Shown: positions 20,966 through 31,200 of the stretch, one piece after another
Layout of the letters: each line of letters begins with the position of its first letter
Position numbering within the stretch: position 1 is the stretch's first letter
Program-made: the position numbers and the translations under genes
Notes under the pieces: model-generated
Database searches by the model: none
The model's input: the letters and a program-made list of their open reading frames with translations, nothing else
What the model was told of the DNA's origin: nothing
Assembly (NCBI GenBank): GCA_024516035.1
Contig: CM044966.1
Span: 20,654,576 to 20,718,575 of the forward strand
Length of the DNA: 64,000 nt
DNA from: Bactericera cockerelli
Lineage: Eukaryota > Arthropoda > Insecta > Hemiptera > Triozidae
Reading direction: 5' to 3'

Positions 20966-21064
20966 TAAAAATGAAATCGGAGCAAAAAATGTAAATATTT
21001 ATATTTACAAAAAAGGATACATTATTTCCCATTTCTAATATTAGAAATTTATCGGATGTAAAAA

Positions 21065-21535
21065 ACATTTTGTATAAAGTAGAAGGCCTCAGATATAATC
21101 TGATTTTGTACAAGATGCCATATACTATGTAACTATGCTGTGTGTAAATTTTTATTGTACAAATAAAGGCTTTTTACATTACATTTACATTACATAAAGT
21201 AGATTAAAAAAAATATCACCGTGGCCGACTGCCGAGTTACTTAGGGAAATTTAAGGATTCTGAGAGTGCTTTCTGGAATGACGCTTGACGCGCCTTGTAA
21301 CACCCTGTATGCTGGATTTTCAGGTAAAATTTCAACCCCAGGCGAGAATGTTGTAATGAAATTAGTTCTGTTATATCTCTGTGTCCATCTCACAGAGATG
21401 CCGCACAGTAGGTATGGCGAAGAGAGGAAGGTTCTTAACCTTTGGTGTGGTAAAATATTTCAATCTGGAAAATGCTGTGAAGCTTGCCAAACAATGATGG
21501 TAACCATTGTTATTGAATTATTATTAATATTGTAT
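21065..21535. other. Intergenic, no feature identified
   Basis: AT-rich with a TTACATTTACATTACAT stretch near 21175. Frames here extend into the following GA tract and are not supported as genes. Confidence 0.5.
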
Positions 21536-21539
21536 GCTC

Positions 21540-21578
21540 AAGAGAGAGAGAAAAGGAGGAGGAGGAGGAGGAGAAGGA

Positions 21579-21652
<74 letters not shown>

Positions 21653-21821
21653 GACACAGAGAGAGAGAGCTCTCTCAAGAGGTAAGCAAGAGAGAAAGAG
21701 AGAGGCAAACAAGAGACAAAGAGAAAGAAAAAGAGAAAGGGAGATCGAGAAAGAGAATGAGAAAGAGAGAGAGAAAAAGAAAGAAAAAGAGAATGAGAAA
21801 GATAGAGAGAAAAAAAGAGAA

Positions 21822-21852
<31 letters not shown>

Positions 21853-21870
21853 AAGAAGGACAAGGATAAG
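21540..21870. repeat. (GA)n/(GGA)n purine tract
   Basis: A GGAGGAGGAGG start gives way to about 75 bases of pure GA and then AAAGAGAAAG variants. Frames on both strands are compositional. Confidence 0.95.
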
Positions 21871-22059
21871 AAGGATAAGGAGATAATATTTTTAAAATAA
21901 GATTAAGAAGAAGGAAGTAAAATAAGGAACAATATAATATGAATGGAAGAGATAATTTCTCTTCCATTTATAATTTCAATGGAACTCATGTAAATAATAA
22001 TATTACCATAGTAATACCTATGTAATTATATTTATGGTTAGTATACCTATTTATAAATA

Positions 22060-22200
22060 TAAAGGGTGGGGTGAAAGAGATTGCCGTAGGCAATAACCTC
22101 GTCCTTTAGTTATGACATTAGTATTATTTTCTTCTTTGTTATTTATGTATCAATTTTTCCAAATATTTTTACATTTTTTTTATTTTATTTTAAATTTTGT
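22060..22200 (+). repeat. Hairpin-tailed retroposon
   Basis: GGGTGGGGTGAAAGAGATTG, CCGTAGGCAATAACCTCGTC and CTTTAGTTATGACATTAGTA, with the hairpin near 22076-22097. Confidence 0.7.
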
Positions 22201-22414
22201 TCTGAAGTAACTTTGTCCTCCGAATGAAGATTTACGTAATAATTATAATAATACTTTGTAATACTTACTTAATAAATATAATTTTAGGTAGATGTATTGC
22301 ATACCCTAAAAATATCCTTGAGTTTCATTTTCCAAAAAACATGAAAAAAATTAACTTTTTTCAAAGAACATTTTACCAGAAAATCCTTCGGGCTTCTTTA
22401 CTTTTCAGAGTTTC

Positions 22415-22505
22415 CAGACTTTCTCTCTCTCTCTCTTTATCTCTCTCTCTCTCTCTCTCTATCTCATTATATATCCGTCTCTTACTTGTATCTCTGTCTC
22501 TCTTA
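22415..22505. repeat. (CT)n tract
   Basis: Short CTCTCTCT run with interruptions. Bases 22510-23010 are AT-rich with no identified feature. Confidence 0.9.
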
Positions 22506-23014
22506 CCTACGCACTCTCTCTATATTTTCTCCAGTTTCCTTTTTCTAATTCTGCATCTCTCATTTCTTCGTATCTTTGAAATACTCTACAATTCTTTTTT
22601 CTCTTTGTTTCATTCTCTAACTTTGTATTATTTTATCAAGCACAATTTGTATCAAACAATTAAAGTCAATTAAGTTTTTATCAGCACATTATTTTGAAGG
22701 CTAACAAAGCTTAACCCATCAAATTTTTATACTCTGATGCGTAAAAAGCCTTTGACTTTGTGATCAGAAATTTTATTGAAGTATCAGGAGTTTCTTTGTA
22801 GTAATATTTAGTAATTTAAAGTTGTGATATAAACATAATTATAAAAGTATAAAAAATCACGTAAAATCGAAGGCACACACATTTCTGTCAGGAATTCCTC
22901 AGGTATTTAATGCTAGTCCGATTTATTTTAATCTCTCAATTTCAAAGTTGCTCATGTTTAATTTTTTTCCCCATAAAAAAATCATGTTCTCATTTTGTCA
23001 GTAATATACTGCAT

Positions 23015-23135
23015 ATTAGGAATAATGAGTCCCTAATGGGACTATTTCCAGCAGTAAGACCATTACTTAATTAGATGCAGTAAAAATCTTATATGGGAGG
23101 ATAATTTGTCATGTCCCAACTGGGTTGGACCCTAC
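23015..23135 (-). repeat. SINE family I fragment (reverse)
   Basis: Reverse body (AATGGGACTATTTCCAGCAG, GATAATTTGTCATGTCCCAA) joined to a degenerate head. Confidence 0.7.
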
Positions 23136-23189
23136 TCCTCTGGCTTACCAAACCAGGTCCAACTTCAATTTCTTTTTTCATTATTATTC

Positions 23190-23310
23190 TAAAGAAGGGA
23201 ATACCGTTGGCATTAGCACCGCCCTTGATAAAGCTTTGTTTTATTAATTTCAATTTCTATGTAATTTATTGTAAATAATACTTGATCTAACATGTTATAA
23301 TAATAACACT
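23190..23310 (+). repeat. Hairpin-tailed retroposon
   Basis: GGGAATACCGTTGGCATTAG with CACCGCCCTTGATAAAGCTT, followed by a TTGTAAATAATACTTGATC tail. Confidence 0.7.
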
Positions 23311-23368
23311 CATCTATATTAGATTTAAGCTTGCATTTGGTAAAAAATTTGTTATTTGTATAGATATA

Positions 23369-23453
23369 GTAAACCCCTCTATGTGATTATCTCTAACCCT
23401 CAAATGCCAAGTTCATCTAATTGCAACAATACCAAATTACGATTGAACATAAA
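23369..23453. repeat. 85-bp direct duplication, left copy
   Basis: CCAAGTTCATCTAATTGCAA and CAATACCAAATTACG recur at 24474-24560 with a few changes. The two copies bracket a SINE I and the MITE at 23663-24468. Confidence 0.75.
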
Positions 23454-23454
23454 T

Positions 23455-23662
23455 GTCCCGGTAACTCAGTGGTAAAGTCGGCACTCTGTGAATCCAAAGT
23501 TTCTAGAGGTTGTGGGTTCGAAACCCAACCGGGACATGACAAGTTATCCTCCCATTTGGGATTTTTACCACATAATAATATGTCTTGGTCTTACTGCTGG
23601 AATAATGGGACTTTAGTAGTCTTAATCGGGCAGTATAAATAAAGAGATATTATTATTATAGT
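23455..23662 (+). repeat. SINE family I
   Basis: Complete head (GTCCCGGTAACTCAGTGGTA, GGTTCGAAACCC, CCGGGAC), body and a TATTATTATTATA tail. The tail is the target of the adjacent MITE. Confidence 0.88.
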
Positions 23663-24468
23663 TAAAGCCCGGATTTTTGCATATTGCATATTTGCATATG
23701 CAATTGCATATTTTGGCTGGTTTTTCGGATAGTGCATATTTGAGCAAAATCCTGCATATTTCAAAAATATTGGACAAATATTGCATATTTCGGGGTTTAT
23801 TAGGGGGAAAAATTCGGTAAGTAGGTATCCACTCAGAGCTACCGAAGTCCATTAAAATCTTAGGACGAAAATCGTAAAATCACATTTTAGAGTGTACCTA
23901 CCTACCTTCATTGTGAAGTGATGTGGGTACCTACCAAGTACTGACAAGCAGCTAACCTGCTAGCCTACTGAAACAAGATCAAACGTGTCGTAACGCGTCT
24001 GCAATACTCTCATCTGCACTTCACGTATCAGCAGGGTAGGATAGGCAGGGAGAGGGGTAGGTACCTACATGTATTGTATTTCTTTCTCTGTTCTCTTTCC
24101 TCTCTATTAGTTTTCGGCTGTTTTCTACTTGCAGTGAATTTATTGTGTTTGTAAACGATTAAATTTTCTATTGATTTTTACTGGAGAAAGGTGTATGCAT
24201 AACGGATTCTCTAGTTAAAGGAATCGATTATTTTGAGTTTAAAATATAATTTGCATTTTTGACTTAGGTAGATAGGTACTAACTTTACAATGCCAGTTGA
24301 CAAAAGTAAAATTAAGTCCTGGCTGAGTGAGTTTACGGGTAGACATTTTTGTTTACATTTTTGCATATATTAAACTTTTTGTTTACATTTTTGCATATAT
24401 TGGGCATTTTGTTTGCATATGCAATTGCATATTTTAGCCTTTTTTTGCTGCATAAAATCCGGGCTCTA
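23663..24468. mobile_element. 806-bp hAT-like MITE
   Basis: The termini TAAAGCCCGGATTTT and AAAATCCGGGCTCTA are inverted repeats with one mismatch. They are flanked by a perfect 8-bp duplication ATTATAGT (23655-23662 and 24469-24476). Subterminal TGCATATTGCATATTTGCAT repeats mirror each other at both ends. There is no transposase frame. Confidence 0.88.
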
Positions 24469-24554
24469 ATTATAGTAAACCCTCATATGTAATTATCTTA
24501 TGCCCTCAAATTCCAAGTTCATCTAATTGCAACAATACCAAATTGCGTTTGAAC

Positions 24555-24690
24555 ATAAATTTGAATGCCGAAAAGAATGCCGAAGGCATTATCACCACCC
24601 TTGATCAGGCTTTGTTTATATTTATTTCTAACTTGTTACCATGTTCATTGTATATAAAAGATGTAAATAAAGCTTGATCCAAAAGTTTAT
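24555..24690 (+). repeat. Hairpin-tailed retroposon next to an exon
   Basis: AAAGAATGCCGAAGGCATTA, CACCACCCTTGATCAGGC and TAAATAAAGCTTGATCC, with an A-rich tail that reaches to within about 30 bases of gene B's middle-exon donor. Confidence 0.8.
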
Positions 24691-24729
24691 AAAAAAAAAT
24701 AAAAATAAAAATAAAAAAAATATACTCAC

Positions 24730-24929
24730 CATACTTGTTGAAGCAGAACAGACACTGGTAGTACCTCAGCTGAGATGTGTCGGGGTCCAGAGTGATCTCG
24801 GGGTTAGACGTGTCCTGATAGGTGACCTCCTTCATGATTTGCTTCCAGTTCTTCACGTGCTCGTCCAGGGCCGCAGGGTGGGCGGCAGACGGTTGTCACT
24901 CCATTCCAGGGGCTCGAATGAGTAGGAGT
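24730..24929 (-). CDS. Gene B, middle coding exon
   Basis: The acceptor is AAATTTCTTTCAG and the donor ATG/GTGAGTAT; both neighbours join in phase 1. It encodes YSFEPLEWSDNRLPPTLRP at the start and LRYYQCLFCFNKYG at the end. The last part gives the paired cysteines of a C2H2-like finger completed by the next exon. The length is 200 nt, where phase requires 201. Compared with the partial copy at 25534-25654, this copy lacks one C in a run (CCAGGGCCG against CCAGGGGCCG, plus strand), so the frame breaks mid-exon. That is either a consensus error or a disabling mutation. Confidence 0.72.
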
Positions 24930-25034
24930 CTGAAAGAAATTTGTTTATTTTTATTTTTTTATTTATTTTTATTATACTGATTAAAATAGAGAGGTTAGTT
25001 GATGGCATGTATATTCAGAACTATTTCCCTGCTG

Positions 25035-25230
25035 ATGAGAAAGAAAAAGAGAAAGAGAAAGAAAAAGGAAAAGAGAAAGGGAGATCGAGAGAGGGAAGGG
25101 GAGAAAGAGAAAGAGAAAAAGAAAGAGAAAGAGAGAGAGAAAAAAAAGATAAAGAGAAAGAGAAAAAGAAAGAGAAAGAGAGAGAGAGAAAAAAAAGAGA
25201 AAGAGAAAGAGAAAAAAAAAGTTGAAAAGT
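25035..25230. repeat. GA-rich tract (GAAAGA)
   Basis: Purine-only low-complexity sequence. It continues after a SINE II insertion as 25373-25430. Confidence 0.92.
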
Positions 25231-25372
25231 TAACATATTTGTGTTAATCACTTTCGTGATATCACAACTACTCAAACTCGCTTTACTAAATCTACGCTGA
25301 AACCGGGACTTGAACCACCGACCTCCAGGTTACAAGTCCATCGCCTTATCGATCAAGCTACTGAGGTCGGAG
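25231..25372 (-). repeat. SINE family II (reverse), inserted into GA tract
   Basis: GTTAACATATTTGTGTTAAT to the head CTTATCGATCAAGCTACTGA. GA-rich sequence flanks it on both sides. Confidence 0.88.
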
Positions 25373-25533
25373 AAAGAGAAAGAGAAAGAGAAAAAGAAAA
25401 AGAGAAGGAGAAAGAGAGAGAGAGAGAGACAATATTTAAAATGAGATTAAGAAGAAGGGAGCAAAATAAGGGATAATATATAATATAATATGAATGGAAT
25501 GGATAATTATTTCTCTTCCATTTATAATTTCAT

Positions 25534-25654
25534 GTGTCCTGATAGGTGACCTCCTTCATGATTTGCTTCCAGTTCTTCACGTGCTCGTCCAGGGGCCGCA
25601 GGGTGGGCGGCAGACGGTTGTCACTCCATTCCAGGGGCTCGAACGAGTAGGAGT
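25534..25654 (-). pseudogene. Partial duplicate of gene B's middle exon
   Basis: Repeats the acceptor (TTCCAG) and first ~121 bases of the exon, encoding YSFEPLEWSDNRLPPTLRP with an intact frame. It then breaks off after the codons for TYQDT and has no donor. Its unbroken frame shows which base the full exon is missing. Confidence 0.82.
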
Positions 25655-25686
25655 CTGGAAGATTTTTTTTTTTTAATTTTTTTTTT

Positions 25687-25773
25687 GTAAGATCCCTCCA
25701 TCCACCCCTGTTGGGCGATTGACAGCAGGTGCCCCCTTTCAATCGCCCAACAGGGGTGGATGGAGGGATCTTA

Positions 25774-25774
<1 letters not shown>
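25687..25774. repeat. 36-bp-arm inverted repeat flanked by T and A runs
   Basis: The arms 25687-25722 and 25739-25774 match perfectly (GTAAGATCCCTCCATCCACC outward). The loop is 16 bases. A T run before and an A run after (to about 25806) extend the possible stem. Confidence 0.95.
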
Positions 25775-25805
<31 letters not shown>

Positions 25806-25808
<3 letters not shown>

Positions 25809-26020
25809 TAACATATACAAAGGTATTTTTCCTAAGCTAAAGTTTCTAAGAATGAAGCTAAAAATGAGAGAAGTGTCAATGAAGGATGAGCCCGTAGGAG
25901 TCTGGAAGTTTTTTTTTTTGTAACAGGATAACATATACAAAGGTATTTTTCCTAAGCTAAAGCTTCTAAGAATGAAGCTAAAAATGAGAGAAGTGTCAAT
26001 GAAGGATGAGCCCGTGGAGA
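25806..26020. repeat. ~110-bp tandem duplication carrying an exon-edge scrap
   Basis: GATAACATATACAAAGGTAT to AATGAAGGATGAGCCCGT occurs twice. The first copy ends TAGGAGTCTGGAAG, matching the acceptor edge of gene B's middle exon. A further piece recurs near 26535. Confidence 0.8.
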
Positions 26021-26024
26021 AATG

Positions 26025-26310
26025 AGTTGTTGTTGTAGCCAGCTTGGCTACAGCTGGGGGGATATGACTGTCTCCAGCCAACTGTAATGGAAAAGTTGAT
26101 TTGTTCCGAACCACATTTTTCTGTAAGCGATCAACCATCATGAGTACTTGGACTTTTCTTTATAAGCCATTAAACCCTTAGGAAACTTCAAGCTAGCCTG
26201 GCTTGTAAGGGTTGACTAGTTCATCCGTTTATAGTCCTCTGGCGAGACACCGGTTTTCTCCCTGTTTAACGTGCCCCAGTCAGAAATAACTCATGAAGAA
26301 TGCCTCAAAC
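26025..26310. repeat. Dispersed repeat, shared with 39635-40145
   Basis: CTCCAGCCAACTGTAATGGA, AGCGATCAACCATCATGAG, AAACTTCAAGCTAGCCTGGC and GTCCTCTGGCGAGACACCGG recur in order at 39640-40145. The function is unknown. Confidence 0.6.
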
Positions 26311-26379
26311 CTATGTAATTTTAATTATAAACAAAATTAAAATGATTATTTATTTATTTAGAAACACTTTTTTAGTAGA

Positions 26380-26535
26380 ACATAAATATACAGACAAATA
26401 ATGGTAAAAATTAAATATAAAATTGACAATATTCATAATATAAACAAGAAAAAAATAAACAAAATATATTCATAATTATGTCCTGACTAAAGGGCGGGGT
26501 TATTGCCTATGGCAATCTCTTCCACCCAACCCTTG
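26380..26535 (-). repeat. Hairpin-tailed retroposon (reverse)
   Basis: TGTCCTGACTAAAGGGCGGG, GTTATTGCCTATGGCAATCT and CTTCCACCCAACCC. It lies in the first intron of gene B. Confidence 0.8.
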
Positions 26536-26925
26536 TGTCAATGAAGGATGAGCCCATGGAGAATGCCTATGTACATAGTTTGAATTCTTCTTCTTTCACT
26601 TTGCCTTTTCCCAAACTTACTTGGGGTCAGCATTTGTTCCATGAATACTTTCCTTCCATATCCTCTTTTCGCCAGTTCTTCTCTCTTAGGTCTTCTTCAA
26701 CTTTGTAATTATAAATAAAAACAAAATTAAAATGATTCTTACTTATCAAAGCTAGGAGTATGATCAATATAATATGAATGACTCTTTGAGTTCTCCACTG
26801 AAATGAAGCTACATCTAGCAAGGTTAGAATTTTTTTAATGACCACTACTGACCATTACTGGAAGACCTTGTGGACAACTAAGACAGGTCCAATGGTCATG
26901 TTAAAGAAACGTTCAAAGCACTTAC

Positions 26926-27268
26926 CCAAAGAAATACTCTCGTTGGTCAACCAGACGTCTTTGGTCGTCATGTTTGCCTTTCTCCATCGATTCCTGATCT
27001 TCCACTGAATATAGTTCGTCGTCGTATGTGTGCTGCCCTCGTGTGTGTGATGTGCTCGGGTACCAGCGACGTTTCCATGGTTACGTGTTACAGCGTGATG
27101 CCCTCCGTGAGAACCGGAGCTTCTATGATGCGCTCTAGCGTTCGTTTTTCCGTCGTGTGACTTCGGGTTTCCTTCGTGTTTCTTCGTGACTCCCGAAGTC
27201 TGCGCGAAGTGGATGCAGAAGAGAACGAAAATTGTCGAGAGACAATGTCGGGCACCGATTGTCTGCAT
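26926..27268 (-). CDS. Gene B, first coding exon with signal peptide
   Basis: The frame opens with MQTIGARHCLSTIFVLFCIH: a basic start, a hydrophobic core of about 14 residues and a small-residue end (AQTSG), a standard secretory signal. After it come a His/Gly/Asn-rich basic stretch (SHGGHHAVTRNHGN), two sequons (NMT, NES) and the donor TTTGG/GTAAGT in phase 1. The ATG is the first in the frame; the preceding bases CCCCCAAC are acceptable context. GC-rich codons contrast with the flanks. Joined to 24730-24929 and 16334-16722 it gives about 310 residues. No homologous family was recognised. A secreted protein with finger-like motifs is an inference, not a known class. Confidence 0.78.
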
Positions 27269-27429
27269 GTTGGGGGATTCTTTATCGGGAATGTCGTAAT
27301 GCAGATGTGATACGAGGATGAGGTGTTGAGTTCTGTGAACAGTGAAGATGATTGCCTAGTTTCATCTGAAGGTAAGAGCAGACACTTGTTCGGCTCAGAT
27401 CGTCCGGACTTCGTATATTGTTATTATTT

Positions 27430-27655
27430 TTATTTATTTTTTACTAACGTCTACACTGTTACCCGATTCACACAAGATATTGTGTGTCACTAAATAACAG
27501 CAATAAGTGACGTGAGAGAACAGCAATAAGTGACGTGTCTCATTAAATAAGGACATGGCTTTGTTTACTAAAATCCACGATCCAAACGATCGCTCTTTCA
27601 AAAATTCAACCATAAATGAAATTTCGATTGAATTTGACACAAATTCACAAGATGA
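27430..27655. other. Region upstream of gene B, no clear promoter
   Basis: AT-rich with AGCAATAAGTGACGTG repeated twice (27500-27538). I could not identify a convincing TATA box or initiator. Confidence 0.35.
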
Positions 27656-27915
27656 TAACAGCAACTGCTATAACAAAAGTTGAAATGACAAAGATGATAG
27701 TAGCTACAGCTATAACAAAAGTAGCAACAATTATAACAAAAATGTAATAACAAAGATGATAGTAGCAACATCTATAACAAAAGTTGAAATGACAAAGATG
27801 ATATTAGCAACAACTATAACAAAAGTTGAAATGACAAAGATGATAGTAGCAACAACTATACTAACCAAAGTTGTAAGGACAAAGATGATAGTAGCAACAG
27901 CTATAACAAAAGACA
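27655..27915. repeat. ~40-bp minisatellite upstream of gene B, about 6 copies
   Basis: Units of ACAAAGATGATAGTAGCAAC then TATAACAAAAGTTGAAATG. Open frames through it are by-products. Bases 27915-28240 hold nothing recognisable. Confidence 0.9.
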
Positions 27916-28244
27916 CAGTTGCACAAGTGGGTCAGGAAATGGGTCACCGCCTTTACAGCTTTCTAGCAGATTATTTTATTACTTTAATGTTTAAATAGTT
28001 GTTGCTTTTGATAAGAAAATAGCGAGGTGCAAGAGAATCTCAACCCAAATCCCAACCCTTTTGCTATACTTTCTTTGGCAAAAGAAGGAAATTCTGTTGG
28101 ACTGTGAACCAAATAATGTTGCATTAAAAAAAAAACATATTCACAACTTAAGTTCTAGCTTTATTTATATTTTTTTTTTACATAGAATCTTAGTTACATG
28201 GGTAGGTAAATAAGGTGGCATGAGAACGAAGATGCCTCTTGAGA

Positions 28245-28457
28245 CATATTGTATAAGTCAGACAAGAAGTCAAATTGATTCCTTTTTCAACGTAAAGTTC
28301 TACAATAAAAATTGCACTTTCTGAAATTCATGTAAAACTTTTGCTGGCTGAAAGTACTGAAATACATGGGAAACTATGTTTTCCGTTACCTTACACTCTG
28401 CGGCGCTGTCTCTTTCTTTGTATAGGCGTTCTTCACACCTCGGCCGAGGTGTTTGAT
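28245..28457 (+). mobile_element. Terminal fragment of the GGCCGAGGTG-ended element
   Basis: About 210 bases matching the right end of element B (CAACGTAAAGTTC.., GTCTCTTTCTTTGTATAGGC, ACACCTCGGCCGAGGTGT), ending TTTGAT. Confidence 0.82.
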
Positions 28458-28499
28458 TTGTGATTGGTGGATGATCCGATTTGAGGAAGGGTCTTGCCC

Positions 28500-28600
28500 T
28501 TTTACCAAACTAGTGCGTTAACCACTTGACTACCAGTGCACATTATTATTATGTGGTCAAAATGCAAATGAGAGTGTAACTTGTCATGTCTCGGCTGACA
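28500..28600 (-). repeat. SINE III head fragment plus SINE I scrap
   Basis: AACTAGTGCGTTAACCACTT with GACTACCAGTGCAC, then AACTTGTCATGTCTCGGCTG. Confidence 0.55.
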
Positions 28601-28837
28601 TAATATAAAACTACTAAACTAGTTGGAACTCTTTACAAAAAAGCAAAATTCCAAGCCAAAATTCAGTCGGATATATTTTTTTTTATGTTTAAATTGTAAG
28701 CCAACTCCACTAAAATTTGTAATACCAAAAATACAAATAAACATTAAATTAAATTAAAATTAAAACTACTAAACTAGTTGGAACTCTTTACAAAAAAGCA
28801 AAATTTCAAGACAAGTCGGACGTGGATACCTGTGTCT

Positions 28838-29042
28838 GTCCCGGTAGCTCAGTGGTAAAGGCGGCACTCTATGAATCCAGAGATTCCAGAGGTCGCGGGT
28901 TCGAAACCCAGCCGGGACATGACAAGTTATCCTCCCATTTGGGATACCACATATTAATTCGTCTTGGGCTCACTGCTGGAATAATGGGACTTAATAGTCC
29001 TAATCGGGTAGTATAAAAAAGGCCATATATTATTATTATAAG
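28838..29042 (+). repeat. SINE family I
   Basis: Head with GTCCCGG/CCGGGAC pairing, B box GGTTCGAAACCC, CTGCTGGAATAATGGGACTT body and a (TTA)n tail. Confidence 0.9.
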
Positions 29043-29339
29043 AGAACTCAACGGAGTGGATTTTTTTCAGGGAAAAAAAACTTGGACACCCTGTATAAAG
29101 AAAATCTGACATTTTCTCTTTTTATTTCACCAAAATTTCTCTTTACCTCCCACCCTGCCCTCTAAAAAAGCTTTGTTAAAAACACCCAGCGACAATAACG
29201 ATAATGTCATTAAGTTTTAAAATTTTCAAAAGTGTTTTTTTTTTTTCGTCTTCTTTGAAAAGTAACAAAGAAGTCTCATTAAGATATCGACAAGAGATGT
29301 GGGGGGATCCCTCTTTGACAAAAAGAGGGATCAAGAAAG

Positions 29340-30590
29340 AGATTGAAGAGAGAGAGAGAGAGAGAGAAAGAGAAAGAAAGAGGAAGAGAAAGAGAGAGAA
29401 AGAGAAGAGGAGAGAGAGAGAGAGAGAAGATAGAGATGAGAGAGAAAGAGAGAGAGAGAGAGAGAAAAGAGAAAGAAGAGAGAGAAGAGAGAGAGAGAGA
29501 GGGAAAGAGAGAGAGAATAAAATTGTGTTTGAGAGAGAGATAAGGGAGAGAGAGATAGAGAGAGAGAGAGAGTGCTCGAGAAAGAAAGATAGAGAGAGAG
29601 AAAGAGAATGAGAGAGAGGATAGCCTAGGAGAGTGAGAGAGCATGATAGAGAGATAAAAAGGATTAAAACGAGACGAGGGACAGTCAGTTAGAAAATATA
29701 GGGGGGGGGAGGGGGGGGGGTTGACAAAGAGAAGGATCGAGAAGGAGAAAGAGAGAGAGAGCGAGAGATGGAAAGAAAGAGAGAGAGAGAGAGATGGAAA
29801 GAAAGGAGAGAGAGAGAGGGGATGGTAAAGAAGAGAGAGAGAGAGAGCGAGAGATGGAAGAAGAGAGAGAGAGAGAGCGAGAGATGGAAGAAAGAGAGAG
29901 AGAGAGAGCGAGAGATGGAAGAAGAGGAGAGAGCGAGAGATGGAAGAAAGGAGAGGAGAGAGCGGAGATGATAAGAAAAAAGTAAGGAGCGGAGATGGAA
30001 AGAATGGAGAGGAGAGAGCGAGAGATGGATGAAAGAGGGGGAGGAGAGGCAGAGAAAGTGACTAAAAAGAGGGTAGGTAAGAGAGATTTACGAAAGAGAG
30101 GGAGGAGAAGGGAGAGTAGGGGGGAAAGAGAGAGAGTAGGAGGGAGGGAGAGAGAGAGTAGGAGGGAGGGAGAGAGAGAGTAGGAGGGAGAGAGAGAGTA
30201 GGAGGGAGGGAGAGAGAGAGGGAGGAAGAGAGAGAGTAGGAGGGAGGGAGAGAGAGAGGGAGGAAGAGAGAGAGTAGGAGGGAGGGAGAGAGAGAGTAGG
30301 AGGGAGGGAGAGAGAGAGTAGGAGGGAGAGAGAGAGAGTAGGAGGGAGGGAGAGAGAGAGGGAGGAAGAGAGAGAGTAGGAGGGAGGGAGAGAGAGAGAG
30401 GAGGGAGGAGGGAGAGAGAGAGTAGGAGGGAGGGAGAGAGAGAGTAGGAGGGAGGGAGAGAGAGAGTAGGAGGGAGGGAGGAGAGAGGGAGGGAGGGAGG
30501 GAGGAGAGGAGGAGGAGGGAGGGAGAGAGAGAGAGGGAGGAAGAGAGAGAGTAGGAGGGAGAGAGGGAGAGAAGGGAGGGAGAGGTGGGG
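29340..30590. repeat. Long purine-rich GA/GGA tract
   Basis: About 1.25 kb of almost uninterrupted purine. It begins as GAGA/GAAA, includes G runs near 29701-29720, and from about 30110 becomes a GAGAGAGAGTAGGAGGGAGG tandem repeat. Glu/Arg- and Ser/Leu-rich frames on the two strands are compositional. Confidence 0.95.
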
Positions 30591-30599
30591 ATGATCACA

Positions 30600-30784
30600 G
30601 GTGTTTATAAAAGTTAAGGATAACTCTGGGAATTAACAGGATCCTGGTCATAGGAGAGGGGGGGTGTTGAAGGGGGAGGGGGAGAAATAATAAAAAAAGA
30701 AGTGGGAGAACGGGGGAGGAAGGGAGCAGTGGGAATTTTTACCAAGCAGAGCAGGGAGAGAGGGAGAAAAAAGGGATTTTTTCT

Positions 30785-30822
<38 letters not shown>

Positions 30823-31200
30823 GAGAGGAGAGTGGAAGAATGTGAGTAATAATTAATACAAGTGTAGGGGGAGAGACAGTGGGAAATATTATTGGGAGCT
30901 GAGCAGTGTGGGAGGGAGAGAGAGAGAGAGGGAGAGAGCGATAGAGAGAGAGATTGAGAGAGAGGGAGAATGAGAGTAATTAATACAAGTGTAAGGGGGG
31001 GGGGGGGGGGGGGGGGGCAGTGGTAAATATTATTCGGAGCCGAACAGTGTGGGAGGGAGAAAAAAAGGGATTTTTTCCCGAGAGGGAGGGAAAGTGGGAA
31101 TTAATATAATTGGAGAGCGGTGGGAGAAGAGGAGTGGGTTGTGAAAAATATTGGGGATGGGAACAAAAAAGGGATATTTCCCTCAGAGGGAGGTATATAG
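30600..31200. repeat. G-rich continuation with a 22-base G run
   Basis: Repeated GGGAGAGAGAGAGAG, GTGGGAATTAATA and AAAAAGGGATTTTTTCC motifs, with a G run near 30995-31018. Bases 31200-31790 are AT-rich. A dispersed block (CTATTACCTGCTGATGAGAG) lies at 31620-31735. Confidence 0.85.

Noticed and set aside
23421..23642. Short frames through SINE heads (also 8013, 28822 and 60550)
   Set aside because: They translate the conserved SINE sequence and recur with every copy.
29204..30598. Long Glu/Arg-rich (+) and Ser/Leu/Pro-rich (-) frames of up to 178 residues
   Set aside because: They follow entirely from GA/CT microsatellite composition, are open in several frames at once and have no domain.
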